Shown in pieces: positions 34,863 to 45,415 of a stretch of 64,000 nucleotides of DNA (positions are counted from its first letter, which is position 1; every line of letters begins with the position of its first letter). Source of the DNA: Saprospiraceae bacterium (GTDB lineage Bacteria; Bacteroidota; Bacteroidia; Chitinophagales; Saprospiraceae). The notes under the pieces are model-generated. The model worked only from the letters and a program-made list of their open reading frames with translations. It did no database searches and was not told the DNA's origin. A program made the translations under genes and the position numbers. Where the stretch lies: contig JADJYH010000020.1 of NCBI GenBank assembly GCA_016719855.1, positions 62,001 through 126,000 on the forward strand, read 5' to 3'.

Positions 34863-35672
34863 ATGAAAAAGATACTCTTTCCCACCGACTTTTCGGAAGT
34901 TGCGGCAAATGCCTTCCGTTACGCCATCGAACTGGCCAAGGCCGTGGAGGCCAAAATTGATGTGGTGAACGTTTACAACTTGCCCGTCATTGATGCCACC
35001 AACTTGCCAGCGGGCTATGTGGAACAGATGCTCGACGAAAAAAAGGCGCTCGTGCAGGGCAAGCTCGAAGCGTTTGTCGCTGCCGAACTGGATGCCCCGC
35101 TGGATCAGTTGATACCACTCTACGGCGTTTTTATTCCGGAGGAAATCAGGGACCTCGTGAGGGAAGGAGCGTACGACTTGGTGGTAATGGGCACCCGTGG
35201 CGAGCACAACCGCATGGAAAAAACGTTGGGCAGCATCACTACCTTCACCATGATGAACGCAGGATGCCCAGTGCTGGCCATACCGGATGATGCCACTTGG
35301 CAGGACATTGACTACATAGCCTTCGCCACCGATTTTTTGCCGCATGAGCAACAGGCCGTGGCGCAACTTATGGATTTCGCTGACAAAGTTGCTGCCGAGG
35401 TCTTTTTCGTACACGTGGAGACGAAACCGAACATCGGCACGATGCAGGATTATGTCACGCTTTCAAACTACCCTTACAAGTTTACCGATTTTGCCATTGT
35501 CAACAGCCCCACGGTGATGGATGGCATTGATAAGTTTATTAAAGAAAAACATATTGACCTGCTGGCGCTCTACATCCCCAAGCGGCGGCTTTGGGAGCGC
35601 CTCTTTCATAGCAGCTTCACCAAGCGCATGGCGTTCCACTCGAAGACGCCGCTGTTGGTATTCCATGAATAG
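34863..35672 (+). CDS. Tandem universal stress protein
   Basis: A 269-residue cytoplasmic protein with two Usp domains. The first begins MKKILFPTDFSEVAANAFRY and has the phosphate loop VMGTRGEHNRMEKTLGSIT (GxxG-(9)-GS-like); the second begins YIAFATDFLPHEQQAVAQL and lacks a clear nucleotide loop. Usp proteins accumulate under low oxygen or stasis; the adjoining FNR-like boxes fit that (inference). A rho-independent terminator follows. Confidence 0.9.
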   Translation: MKKILFPTDFSEVAANAFRYAIELAKAVEAKIDVVNVYNLPVIDATNLPAGYVEQMLDEKKALVQGKLEAFVAAELDAPLDQLIPLYGVFIPEEIRDLVREGAYDLVVMGTRGEHNRMEKTLGSITTFTMMNAGCPVLAIPDDATWQDIDYIAFATDFLPHEQQAVAQLMDFADKVAAEVFFVHVETKPNIGTMQDYVTLSNYPYKFTDFAIVNSPTVMDGIDKFIKEKHIDLLALYIPKRRLWERLFHSSFTKRMAFHSKTPLLVFHE

Positions 35673-35718
35673 CAGGTCTAATCGGATGCTCTGAGTCCGA
35701 TAGCACAACTGCCAGATG

Positions 35719-35778
35719 AAAAAGCCCTGCGCTTTGTTTTTCCACATTATTTTGTGGGAAGGTGGGCGCAGGGCTTTT
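35719..35778. terminator. Two-way terminator between Usp and ettA
   Basis: AAAAGCCCTGCGC and GCGCAGGGCTTTT form a 13-bp stem with a T run on either strand, suitable for both converging transcripts. Confidence 0.8.
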
Positions 35779-35884
35779 CGTTTCTTGTAAATTTAAAGGC
35801 AAATGAGTTCTACTTGCCGTCCGGCATTTGCTACCTGTAGCTGGAATCGGATGGGTAAATGGCGGGAGTGGCGCATTCGTAGGG

Positions 35885-37561
<1,677 letters not shown>

Positions 37562-37687
37562 AGTTGTTTGATTGCGGATTTACGATTTACGATTTCGGAT
37601 TGGGCGTACCCAACGGGGATGACAAGGCCGAATCGAGGCGCAAAAATGGGGGAAGTTTTTGACAAAATTTTGGTGAAAAAAGGCAGG

Positions 37688-38368
37688 TCAGGAGCGCTCC
37701 TTATCAATTTTGCGAAGCTGCTCAATATCTTCCAAATCTTTTGGCCTGCCGGTGGCCTGTTTTTCCTTGAGCAGGTCGTGGAGGTGGAGGACGCGTACTT
37801 CGGTACCGTCCATTTGTATTTTTTCCGCCTTTTCGTAGCAGGCAGGGAAGTCATTTTTGGTAAAAAATGACAGGTGTCCCATTATCTCGACTTTGAAGCT
37901 GTTGGCCAAGTGGAAACCCGTCCAGCCGGGTGCCCAATCCATGTCGGCGAGGAGTTCTCCTCCGGCAATGCCCGCTGCGGCGCAAGCTTGTCCCAATGCC
38001 TTGCGGTTTTCGGGTGTGTCGTTTACCCAAAGGTCGAGGTCGCCCGTGTTTCTTGCGAAGCCGTAGGCATTGACAGCGAAGCCGCCAACCAGCAGGTACT
38101 GCACATCGTGCGCATTTAGTTTTTTGAAAAAATCGTTGACGGATTGGTAAAGGTTGGTCATTACGGGAGGCTGTTTTTTGATTCCACCCATGTTCCGAAG
38201 CGAAGCCGAAAGTTCAATCAATTCGGTCAGGAAGTGGAGTTGTTGAGTAGGTGTTCGCCGCAAGGCTAGGAGGCTTTCGGCCTGCTCAATTTCGGCCATC
38301 GAGAGGCCCTTATTGTTGAATATATCGGCTGTTTCCACCATACTATTTTTGCTTCGCAAATTACGCAA
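37688..38368 (-). CDS. Nucleotidyltransferase-fold protein with an N-terminal extension
   Basis: The C-terminal part (from MTNLYQSVNDFFKKL, residue 70) is a minimal nucleotidyltransferase: YLLVGGFAVNAYG, then RNTGDLDLWV with the DxD pair, and a helical tail ending DLEDIEQLRKI. Such proteins occur as AbiEii/MNT-like toxins or housekeeping enzymes. The first 69 residues (EIEQAESLLALRRTPTQQLH then FLTELIELSASLRNMGG) form a helical stretch that looks like a separate small protein fused in frame. The start may really be the ATG at 38161. Target and partner are unknown. Confidence 0.6.
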   Translation of the reverse strand: MRNLRSKNSMVETADIFNNKGLSMAEIEQAESLLALRRTPTQQLHFLTELIELSASLRNMGGIKKQPPVMTNLYQSVNDFFKKLNAHDVQYLLVGGFAVNAYGFARNTGDLDLWVNDTPENRKALGQACAAAGIAGGELLADMDWAPGWTGFHLANSFKVEIMGHLSFFTKNDFPACYEKAEKIQMDGTEVRVLHLHDLLKEKQATGRPKDLEDIEQLRKIDKERS

Positions 38369-38371
38369 AAC

Positions 38372-38890
38372 TCACTTCACCGACAAATTCAGCGTCCGAA
38401 GCCGCCACCGTGTTGCTTCGCCATCTTTGTTCCGCTTGATGCGGAAGGTGCGGTGCCTGAACAGTTTTTTTATCAAAATACCCGTTGCAACGCTGGAAGC
38501 AGGAATGACAATGGCTGATTTTGGAATGTCCTGAAAAGGTTCGTCGCTCACGGCTTGGTCAATCACGGAGAAAAGCACCCAAGCTACCGCAAAGTTGAAG
38601 AGCTGGTTGCCCACCGCCCTCGACCATCGGCCACTTTTGTAGCTGCGGAACGCTACGATGCTGTCCACAGCGACATGTCCATTGGAGAAAAGGACAAACT
38701 GCTGCTCGTAAGAAATGTCTTCAATGACACGGGTGTACCACAGGCCGTTGTTGAGCTGAAAGGTGATTTCGTCGCCCGGCTGGTACTTGCGGGTCTTGGT
38801 GCTGTGCAGCCTTTCGAGTTGGAGGTATTTTTGGGCAAAAACGGCTCCAGCGAAAAGTGAGAATAATAGTATCAGCAGGGTGTTTCGCAT
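38372..38890 (-). CDS. Exported protein of unknown function
   Basis: A 172-residue protein with signal peptide MRNTLLILLFSLFAGAVFAQ. The mature part starts with a beta-rich section (LHSTKTRKYQPGDEITFQLN, VDSIVAFRSYKSG) and then has a hydrophobic stretch (VGNQLFNFAVAWVLFSVI) and a second one near IVIPASSVATGILIKKLF, followed by basic residues. The pattern resembles small Bacteroidota membrane-associated proteins of unknown role. It lies 4 bases from the nucleotidyltransferase start on the same strand. Confidence 0.55.
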   Translation of the reverse strand: MRNTLLILLFSLFAGAVFAQKYLQLERLHSTKTRKYQPGDEITFQLNNGLWYTRVIEDISYEQQFVLFSNGHVAVDSIVAFRSYKSGRWSRAVGNQLFNFAVAWVLFSVIDQAVSDEPFQDIPKSAIVIPASSVATGILIKKLFRHRTFRIKRNKDGEATRWRLRTLNLSVK

Positions 38891-38949
38891 GTTGAAAAAT
38901 GATTTTCAGGAAAGTGGCGGTCCGCTGTCGAGAAGTTGGGAGGGTGGCA

Positions 38950-38976
38950 ATTTTTAATTTTCAATTTTCAATTCCC
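38950..38976. repeat. AATTGAAAATTG array at the rnpA 3' end
   Basis: AATTGAAAATTGAAAATTAA words contain the rnpA stop codon and the last residues LKIEN. Confidence 0.5.
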
Positions 38977-39376
38977 CCTTGGTGGCCATTGCAATGTTCT
39001 TTTTATAAAAAAGGTGGAGCATCGTCTGCATTGCCTTTTCGATTTGCGGCATGGGCAGGTCTTCCTTCGCCACGTAAAGCACCATGCAAGCGTACTGCTG
39101 CGGATTGCCTTCGAGGCGGAGGTAGAGGCGGTGTTTGTTCAGCCGGTAGGCTTCCCGCACTTTGCGCTTGATGCGGTTGCGGGCCACCGCCGACTTGAAG
39201 TTCTTCTTCGCAACGCTCACCGTGAACTGCACGGGCGCATCGCCCGGCCCCAGCGGGTGTGCCGACCAGAACAGCCGCAATGGATAAATCCCGAAAGACT
39301 GCCCGCCCTTGAACAGGCCGCCGATTATTTTGAGGCTCTTGAGCCGCTCCGCTTTTTTGAAAGTGAAATCTGTCAT
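38954..39376 (-). CDS. rnpA: Ribonuclease P protein component
   Basis: A 140-residue basic protein that assists the RNase P RNA in trimming tRNA 5' ends. It begins MTDFTFKKAERLKSLKIIG and has the RNR motif KSAVARNRIKRKVREAYRL, then LVAKEDLPM-type text near the C-terminus. The family start at 39376 was chosen over a frame 81 bases longer. rpmH is not adjacent in the window. Confidence 0.9.
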   Translation of the reverse strand: MTDFTFKKAERLKSLKIIGGLFKGGQSFGIYPLRLFWSAHPLGPGDAPVQFTVSVAKKNFKSAVARNRIKRKVREAYRLNKHRLYLRLEGNPQQYACMVLYVAKEDLPMPQIEKAMQTMLHLFYKKNIAMATKGELKIEN

Positions 39377-39484
39377 CGGAGGCGAAGTTGGGGAAATTTC
39401 GGCACTGTGCAATGGCATTAAAAAAGCCAATAGCCAAATGCCAACGGCCAAAAGCATTTTACCTACATTTGCTGCTTATTTTTC

Positions 39485-39620
39485 AGACTTTGGACATTAG
39501 ACCAGAGACATTAGACAAAATCTGGGAATCTTGGAATGCTGATTTTCAATTTCAAGCTACTTTGCTCGATAAGAAAAACCACATATTCACTGTCTAAAGT
39601 CTAAAGTCTAAACCGCTAAA
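39485..39620. repeat. GACATTAGAC / TCTAAAGTCTA array
   Basis: GACATTAGACCAGAGACATTAGAC on the left and TCTAAAGTCTAAAGTCTA on the right bracket about 50 unique bases upstream of the Fur-family gene. Confidence 0.55.
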
Positions 39621-39638
39621 GTCTTTCAAAGTCGCAAC

Positions 39639-40112
39639 ATGAGTGTGAGAAATGAAGACGCCGTCATTGACGAAGTAAAAAAGTTGTTCGCTGGCCACCT
39701 CGAACAGCACGCCTTCCGCAAGACGCCGGAGCGCTTTGCCATCCTGGAGGAAATCTACCGCCGCAGCGACCACTTCGATGCCGAGGCGCTCTACATCCAC
39801 ATGAAAAACCAGAGCTACCGGGTGAGCCGGGCTACCGTATACAACACCCTCGACCTCTTGGTGAACTGCGACCTCGTGAAGCGGCACCAATTCGGCAAAA
39901 ACCTGGCACTCTACGAAAAATCACACGGTTACAAGCAGCACGACCACCTCATCTGCGAGAACTGCGGCAGGGTCTTCGAGTTTTGCGACCCCCGCATCCA
40001 GCAAATCAAGGACATGATGGGCGAGCTGCTCAAATTCAAAGTCAACTACCACTCGCTAAACCTGTTCGGGGAGTGCAACGGGGCTTGTGAGCGGACAGTA
40101 AAAAAGGATTGA
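39639..40112 (+). CDS. Fur-family metalloregulator
   Basis: A 157-residue DNA-binding repressor. A winged helix (about 20-85; FRKTPERFAILEEIY, YRVSRATVYNTLDLL) precedes a dimer domain with HDHLICENCGRVFEFCD and an ECNGAC site near the end. Which metal or signal it senses (iron, zinc, peroxide) cannot be told from sequence alone. The TGA stop (40110-40112) lies in the first word of a GGATTGAAGG hairpin, and purA follows after it. Confidence 0.9.
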   Translation: MSVRNEDAVIDEVKKLFAGHLEQHAFRKTPERFAILEEIYRRSDHFDAEALYIHMKNQSYRVSRATVYNTLDLLVNCDLVKRHQFGKNLALYEKSHGYKQHDHLICENCGRVFEFCDPRIQQIKDMMGELLKFKVNYHSLNLFGECNGACERTVKKD

Positions 40113-40179
40113 AGGAATGGAGGATTGAAGGATTGAAGTTTATCATGGCCAATCCTCCAATCCTCCATTCCTTCAATCC
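40106..40179. repeat. GGATTGAAGGAATGG hairpin between fur-like gene and purA
   Basis: The 30-base arm 40106-40135 matches the complement of 40150-40179 with one mismatch and a 14-base loop. It contains the fur-like stop codon and ends 14 bases before the purA ATG. Confidence 0.85.
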
Positions 40180-40193
40180 TCCAATCCTTAAAC

Positions 40194-41486
40194 ATGACGA
40201 TAGACGTAATCCTCGGCCTCCAATGGGGCGACGAAGGCAAGGGAAAGATTGTTGATTTTTTGGCGACGCAGTACGACATCGTCGCCCGCTTCCAGGGAGG
40301 CCCCAACGCCGGGCACACGCTCAAGTTTGACGGCAAAAAGTACGTGCTGCACACCGTGCCGAGCGGCATCTTCCGGCAAGAGCTGCTCAACCTCATCGGC
40401 AACGGCGTGGTCATTGACCCCACGACCCTCGTCAAGGAACTCGACAACCTCGACAGCGCCGGCGTAGAGTACCGTAGCCGCCTGCTCGTGGCCAAAAAAG
40501 CACACCTCATCCTGCCCACCCACCGCCTGCTCGACGCCGCCTCAGAGGCCGCCAAGGGCAAGGAAAAAATCGGCTCCACGCTCAAGGGCATCGGCCCAAC
40601 GTACATGGACAAGACCGGCCGCAACGGTCTCCGGGTCGGTGACACACTGCTGCCCGATTTTCTGGAACGCTACAACTCGTTGAAAAACAAGCACTTGGGT
40701 TTGCTCCAAGCGCTGCCCGATGTAGCGTTCGACCTCGCTGGCGAGGAGCAGCGCTGGTTTGCTGCGCTCGACATCCTGCGCTCGCTCAAGCTGGTGGACG
40801 GCGAGTATTTCATCAATAAAATGTTGGCCGAAGGCAAAAGGATACTTGCCGAGGGCGCGCAGGGTTCGATGCTCGACATTGACTTCGGCACCTACCCCTA
40901 CGTCACCTCCTCCAACACTATCACGTCGGGCGTGTGCAGCGGCCTCGGCGTCGCTCCGCAAACCATTGGACAGGTCATCGGCATCACGAAGGCGTACTGC
41001 ACGAGGGTCGGCGGCGGGCCGTTTCCCACCGAACTGCTCGACGAAACGGGCGACTTCCTCCGCACCGAGGGGGCAGAGTTCGGCAGCACCACCGGGCGGC
41101 CAAGGCGCTGCGGTTGGATTGATTTGCCGCAGTTGAAATACACCATCATGCTCAACGGCGTCACGCAGTTGGCCATCACAAAAATTGACGTGCTGAACAA
41201 GTTCGCCGAGATAAAGGCCGCCACGCACTACCGTTACGACGGCCAAGTGACCGACCAATTGCCCTTCGACCTTTGCGGTATTCCATTGGAGCCGGTTTAC
41301 GAGGACTTCGAGGGTTGGCAGGAGCAACTGGACAATGCCAAGGATTTCGACGACCTGCCCAAGGCGGCACAAACCTACCTCGAAGCCCTCGAAACCTACC
41401 TCGAAGTGCCCATCACAATGGTGTCCACGGGGCCAGAGCGGGAGAGTTTGATTTTGAAGGAGATGTTGATGGAGTTGCCGTGGTGA
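40194..41486 (+). CDS. purA: Adenylosuccinate synthetase
   Basis: A 430-residue enzyme joining IMP and aspartate with GTP on the way to AMP. Diagnostic blocks: GLQWGDEGKGKIVDFLA (P-loop and catalytic Asp), FQGGPNAGHTL (IMP contact), GPTYMDKTGRNGLRV, EGAQGSMLDIDFGTYPYVTS, GRPRRCGWIDLP and the final TGPERESLI. Length and all active-site segments are normal. Its leader is the GGATTGAAGG hairpin, so the ribosome must begin just past that structure. Confidence 0.95.
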   Translation: MTIDVILGLQWGDEGKGKIVDFLATQYDIVARFQGGPNAGHTLKFDGKKYVLHTVPSGIFRQELLNLIGNGVVIDPTTLVKELDNLDSAGVEYRSRLLVAKKAHLILPTHRLLDAASEAAKGKEKIGSTLKGIGPTYMDKTGRNGLRVGDTLLPDFLERYNSLKNKHLGLLQALPDVAFDLAGEEQRWFAALDILRSLKLVDGEYFINKMLAEGKRILAEGAQGSMLDIDFGTYPYVTSSNTITSGVCSGLGVAPQTIGQVIGITKAYCTRVGGGPFPTELLDETGDFLRTEGAEFGSTTGRPRRCGWIDLPQLKYTIMLNGVTQLAITKIDVLNKFAEIKAATHYRYDGQVTDQLPFDLCGIPLEPVYEDFEGWQEQLDNAKDFDDLPKAAQTYLEALETYLEVPITMVSTGPERESLILKEMLMELPW

Positions 41487-41579
41487 TGAACAGGGCCTGA
41501 GAGTTTGAGAATTTTAGGGGTTTGAGGGTGGCCACGTTTTACTTTTCGATGCTTTTTTCAATCCATAAAACGCCTTCAC

Positions 41580-42620
41580 ATGCGCATTTTTTTCCTTTTC
41601 GCAATAGTTTGGTTGACTGGTTGCTCTTCCGGCGGCCCCGTGGAAGTGGACGGTATCATGGTCGAGTCGGGGCTTCGGGCCTTCGCCGATGGTCAGCACT
41701 TTGACTACACTGGACACCTCGACAAGGCGCTGAAAGGGGATGATGCTGCCTTGGAAGAATTGCTAAAATTCAGCGCAGGGCAAGACAGTGCGGCTTCAGT
41801 AGGTCATGGCTTGGTAATGAAATCCTTGTTGGGGAAACTGGGCGACGAGCTATTTTCACAAAAAATAGCAGCCCAACCGGAAGAGGTGAAGCACATACTT
41901 TGGGCAGGGCTGGAACAGGCTGGCGCAGTTTCACTGAAAAACGACTCGCCGCTGACCTTGAAGGCGCTCATGCCCACCGTAACTCCTGCGGAACATCGTG
42001 GATTATATGTTTTCGATGCCCAAAACAGTAGCTTCCGCGACTGCGCCGAACCCGACGCCCGCTACCTTGTGGTGGACGAAACGGGCGGCAACCTGGAAAA
42101 AAACTACCGCCGACTACTCAAGTTTCCCTACCCCGGCCAGCCGATTTTTGCTGTGGTGAAGGGCTATAAAACCCCGTACTTCGGCAATCAGGTGCTCACT
42201 GGTGACCATGCGGGGTTCTTCGTCGTGACGGAAATCATTGAACTCGAAGCCAAAAACTACCGCAACACCTGTATCCCCTACGAGTTTTGGGCGCTTGGCA
42301 CGGAGCCGTTCTGGTATGCGCAGGTGTCGGCGGCAGAGGGCGTCATCGAGTACCGGGGCATGGACGACGAACGCACGAAGGTGTTCGCCTACCAGCCACC
42401 CGTGGAGGAGGAGGGAGGCATGAAAATCTATACTGGGGTCAACCAGGACAGCGGAGACAATATCAGAATTGTCGTGGACAGCGTGACATGCAGCGACGGA
42501 ATGTCAGATGTCACGTATAAACTGGGCGTAAAATTAACCATGAACGGCAAGGAGCTTAAAGGCTGTGGCATTCCGTTCGAGGCTGGGCAGGCTGCTAGCA
42601 GCAGTGAGGGCAACAAGTGA
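41580..42620 (+). CDS. Lipoprotein with a COG3650-like C-terminal domain
   Basis: A 346-residue lipoprotein (signal MRIFFLFAIVWLTGC). The middle part is a domain of its own, with VTPAEHRGLYVFDAQ and YLVVDETGG. The last 120 residues contain YEFWALGTEPFWYAQVSA, then a strand-rich block with DSVTCSDGMSDVTYKLGVKL and GCGIPF, the pattern of small COG3650-type lipoproteins (GNEPFWxV ... DGMSDxxY). The role is unknown. The only gene on this strand between purA and trkH. Confidence 0.65.
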   Translation: MRIFFLFAIVWLTGCSSGGPVEVDGIMVESGLRAFADGQHFDYTGHLDKALKGDDAALEELLKFSAGQDSAASVGHGLVMKSLLGKLGDELFSQKIAAQPEEVKHILWAGLEQAGAVSLKNDSPLTLKALMPTVTPAEHRGLYVFDAQNSSFRDCAEPDARYLVVDETGGNLEKNYRRLLKFPYPGQPIFAVVKGYKTPYFGNQVLTGDHAGFFVVTEIIELEAKNYRNTCIPYEFWALGTEPFWYAQVSAAEGVIEYRGMDDERTKVFAYQPPVEEEGGMKIYTGVNQDSGDNIRIVVDSVTCSDGMSDVTYKLGVKLTMNGKELKGCGIPFEAGQAASSSEGNK

Positions 42621-42727
42621 GCGAGATCTATTTTTTATTAAAAACAATGGGTTCAATTTTACATTTGTCCGGTATTTGAAATAATATTTTTGTAGCGCAT
42701 TTCATTTGTGCCTTGGTCTCCTTGGAC

Positions 42728-44545
42728 ATGAATGGATTTCAGCTTATCCACCAAAAAGTGAATCTTAACAGTTTTTTTAACAGTAAGAAAAAACTCCTCC
42801 AGTTTCAAAAAATCATTGACAACCTGGTGTTTGGCTTCGCTATACTTGGCTTTCTGGCCATTTTTGCGGACATAGGTGAGCTACGGGGCCATTGGGACTC
42901 TTTTTTTGATGTTGTTTACCGCTCCACACTGGTCATTTTCTTTCTCCTTTTTTGTTTTCGGGCCTACCTCAACTTTTTTCTGTTCAAGAAAAAACGAGAA
43001 AAATGGCTGGTCATCGCGGAGTTGGCCTTCTTGGCGGTGCTCTTGATGTCGCAAAGTATCGCCGGGCCGTTCGAGTCGCTGGCATCCAGGGAGTTCCTGC
43101 AGTTGGGCATATTTGTCATCTTCGCCGTAGAAATTTCGACCCGGAGCCTACAGTTGGAACGAATAAAAATGAACCCGGCGCTCTTGTTTGTTTTCAGTTT
43201 TCTCACCATAATCATCATTGGTGCTTTTGCGCTAATGCTTCCAATTTCAACGGTTTCCGGCAATTTCAGCTTTATTGACGCCATCTTTACCAGCACCAGT
43301 GCAGTCTGCGTCACAGGGCTTGGCGTAGTAGACACTGGCACATATTTCACCCGCTTTGGGCAAAACATGATACTCGTGTTGGTTTCCTTGGGCGGCATAG
43401 GCGTCATGACGTTCACGAGCTTTTTTGGCCTTTTCTTCAAGGGTGAAACCTCCTTTAAAAACCAGTTGATTTACAAGGATTTCACGGGAGAAGACCAGTT
43501 GAAAAACGTTTTTTCCACCATCGTTAAAATTGTCGCGTTTACCATTAGCGTGGAGTTGGTGGGCGCCCTGTTCCTGTTCGTCAGCCTGAGCAACTCAGAC
43601 TTTGGTGGCGATATTGGTGAGCAACTGTATTTTGCGTTTTTTCACGCTGTTTCTGCCTTCAATAATGCTGGGTTCCAACTCAAAGCACAAGGTCTTTACG
43701 ACCCCATCCTGCGTGAAAACCACTTTTTCCAGACCGTTGTAGCCTTCCTCATCATCTTTGGTGGCTTGGGCTTTTTCATTTCCTTTCACATTGTGGAATC
43801 TGTGCGAGACCGCATAAAAACCCGCATCCGGCAATGGCTTTGGGGCGACCAGTATAAACATGTGCCTTGGGTCATCAACTTCAACAGCCGGATAGTGCTG
43901 CGCACAACTGCCATCCTGCTGATAGTGGGCACCGTCCTGTTTTACATCACCGAATACAACACATCACTCAAAGAACACAGCGGTGTGGGTAAATGGCTGG
44001 TGGCATTCTTTATAAGCGTGACGCCACGGACTGCAGGCTTCAACAACATAGACTTGGCCACGCTGACACGGGAGGGCATCATGGTGACCATGCTATTTAT
44101 GTGGATTGGGGCCTCGCCTGGGTCCACCGGTGGTGGTATCAAGACCTCCACTTTTGCTGTGGCCACGATGGGCATTTTCAACATCGCCCGAGGGCGCGAC
44201 CACGTTGAGTTTGCGAAGCGTGAAATCGCCAACGAGTCGCTCTTGCGGGCCTTCATCGTCATAGCACTCTCGCTGATTGCGCTCGGCCTTTCAACTTTGG
44301 CGGTGGGCTATTTCAACCCCGAAATCAGTTTGGATAAAGTCGTTTTTGAGTGCTTCTCGGCGTATGGTACCGTTGGGCTTTCACTCGGCATCACCGCCCA
44401 ACTGACCACTGCCAGCAAAGCCGTCATCTCGCTCACCATGTTCGTTGGACGGGTGGGCGCCTTTACGCTGCTGCTGGGTTTCTTGAAAAAAGCCGTGGAC
44501 ACAAAGCACTACCGTTATCCGGTCGAAAATGTAATTATCACGTGA
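42728..44545 (+). CDS. trkH: Potassium uptake channel subunit TrkH/KtrB
   Basis: A membrane protein of about 605 residues with two extra N-terminal helices followed by the four-fold TrkH pore. Filter loops are visible in all four repeats: TSTSAVCVTGLGVVDT, FHAVSAFNNAGF, VTPRTAGFNNIDLA and FECFSAYGTVGLSLGI. The gating helix stretch SPGSTGGGIKTSTFAV is present. The ATG at 42728 is preferred to a TTG 15 bases upstream. The regulatory subunit TrkA follows, so the pair should form a sodium- or proton-coupled potassium importer. Confidence 0.9.
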   Translation: MNGFQLIHQKVNLNSFFNSKKKLLQFQKIIDNLVFGFAILGFLAIFADIGELRGHWDSFFDVVYRSTLVIFFLLFCFRAYLNFFLFKKKREKWLVIAELAFLAVLLMSQSIAGPFESLASREFLQLGIFVIFAVEISTRSLQLERIKMNPALLFVFSFLTIIIIGAFALMLPISTVSGNFSFIDAIFTSTSAVCVTGLGVVDTGTYFTRFGQNMILVLVSLGGIGVMTFTSFFGLFFKGETSFKNQLIYKDFTGEDQLKNVFSTIVKIVAFTISVELVGALFLFVSLSNSDFGGDIGEQLYFAFFHAVSAFNNAGFQLKAQGLYDPILRENHFFQTVVAFLIIFGGLGFFISFHIVESVRDRIKTRIRQWLWGDQYKHVPWVINFNSRIVLRTTAILLIVGTVLFYITEYNTSLKEHSGVGKWLVAFFISVTPRTAGFNNIDLATLTREGIMVTMLFMWIGASPGSTGGGIKTSTFAVATMGIFNIARGRDHVEFAKREIANESLLRAFIVIALSLIALGLSTLAVGYFNPEISLDKVVFECFSAYGTVGLSLGITAQLTTASKAVISLTMFVGRVGAFTLLLGFLKKAVDTKHYRYPVENVIIT

Positions 44546-44551
44546 TCGGTG

Positions 44552-44624
44552 ATTGTTTGATTGTTGGGATTGTTAAATTGTTACCCGTATGACGACAATC
44601 CCAACAATACAACAATCAAACAAT
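44552..44624. repeat. ATTGTTTGATTGTTG hairpin between trkH and trkA
   Basis: A perfect 15-bp outer arm (44552-44566 with 44610-44624) encloses a second perfect pair (TTGTTGGGATTGT with ACAATCCCAACAA). The trkA ATG follows 15 bases later. Confidence 0.8.
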
Positions 44625-44639
44625 ACAACAACCACCACC

Positions 44640-45323
44640 ATGAAATTCATCATCATCGGGCTTGGCAATTTTGGCGCATCACTCGCCATCAAGCTCACCG
44701 AAATGGGGCACGAGGTCATCGGCGTAGACATTCGAGCCGAAAAAATTGATGCAGTCAAGGATCGCCTCACCTTCACCATCTGCTTGGATTCCACGAACCC
44801 TGCAGCCATCAAGAACCTGCCAGTGGCCGAGTCCGATGTGGTCATAGTGGCCATTGGCGAGGACGAAGGAAGCTCTATCCTCACCACGGCGCTCATGAAG
44901 CAGCACAACCCCAAGCGACTCATCGGCCGGGCCATCACCGTGCTACACCACAGCGTGCTGGAGGCAATGGGCGTGGACGAAATTGTTCACCCAGAGGAGG
45001 AGGCCGCCTACCGCCTCGCCAAGCGCCTCGAACTGCACCAAATCATTGACTCCTTCGAGATTTCGGAGAAATACTCCATCTACGAAATCAACCTGCCTAG
45101 CGAACTCGTCGGCAAGACCGTGGCCGAGACTGCTTTCCGGCAGCGCTTCCACATGAACATCATCACCATCATCCGTAAGAAAAAGCGCAAGAACATCCTC
45201 GGTGTGACCCGGGAAGTGAAGGATGCCATCGGCGTTGTTGACCCTAACACCGTCTTGCAGGAGGGCGACTTGCTCGTCGTTTTTGCAAAAAAGGAAGACT
45301 TGGACATCTTCCTGAACGGGTGA
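44640..45323 (+). CDS. trkA: TrkA-type potassium channel regulator (RCK protein)
   Basis: A 227-residue cytoplasmic ring subunit. The N-terminal Rossmann RCK domain opens MKFIIIGLGNFGASLAIKL with GxGxxG and has the acidic strand end VIGVDI. The C-terminal TrkA_C domain includes ALQEGD-like LQEGDLLVVFAKKEDL. It binds NAD or ATP and gates TrkH. The in-frame start 51 bases upstream lies in the repeat array and was rejected. Confidence 0.9.
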   Translation: MKFIIIGLGNFGASLAIKLTEMGHEVIGVDIRAEKIDAVKDRLTFTICLDSTNPAAIKNLPVAESDVVIVAIGEDEGSSILTTALMKQHNPKRLIGRAITVLHHSVLEAMGVDEIVHPEEEAAYRLAKRLELHQIIDSFEISEKYSIYEINLPSELVGKTVAETAFRQRFHMNIITIIRKKKRKNILGVTREVKDAIGVVDPNTVLQEGDLLVVFAKKEDLDIFLNG

Positions 45324-45326
45324 AAA

Positions 45327-45415
45327 GAAAGTAAAAAGGACAAAGTAAAAAGGCAAAAGTAGGGAGCGTGCGTGCTGTCCTACTTTTGCCTTTTTACTTT
45401 GTCCTTTTTACTTTC
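45327..45415. repeat. Perfect 37-bp inverted repeat of AAGTAAAAAGGAC words
   Basis: Arms 45327-45363 and 45379-45415 are exact complements with a 15-base loop. It starts just after the trkA stop and runs into the last codons of the SGNH gene (SKKKVKRTK), so it may end both converging transcripts. The same words appear at 51907-52010 and 52395-52432. Confidence 0.9.
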
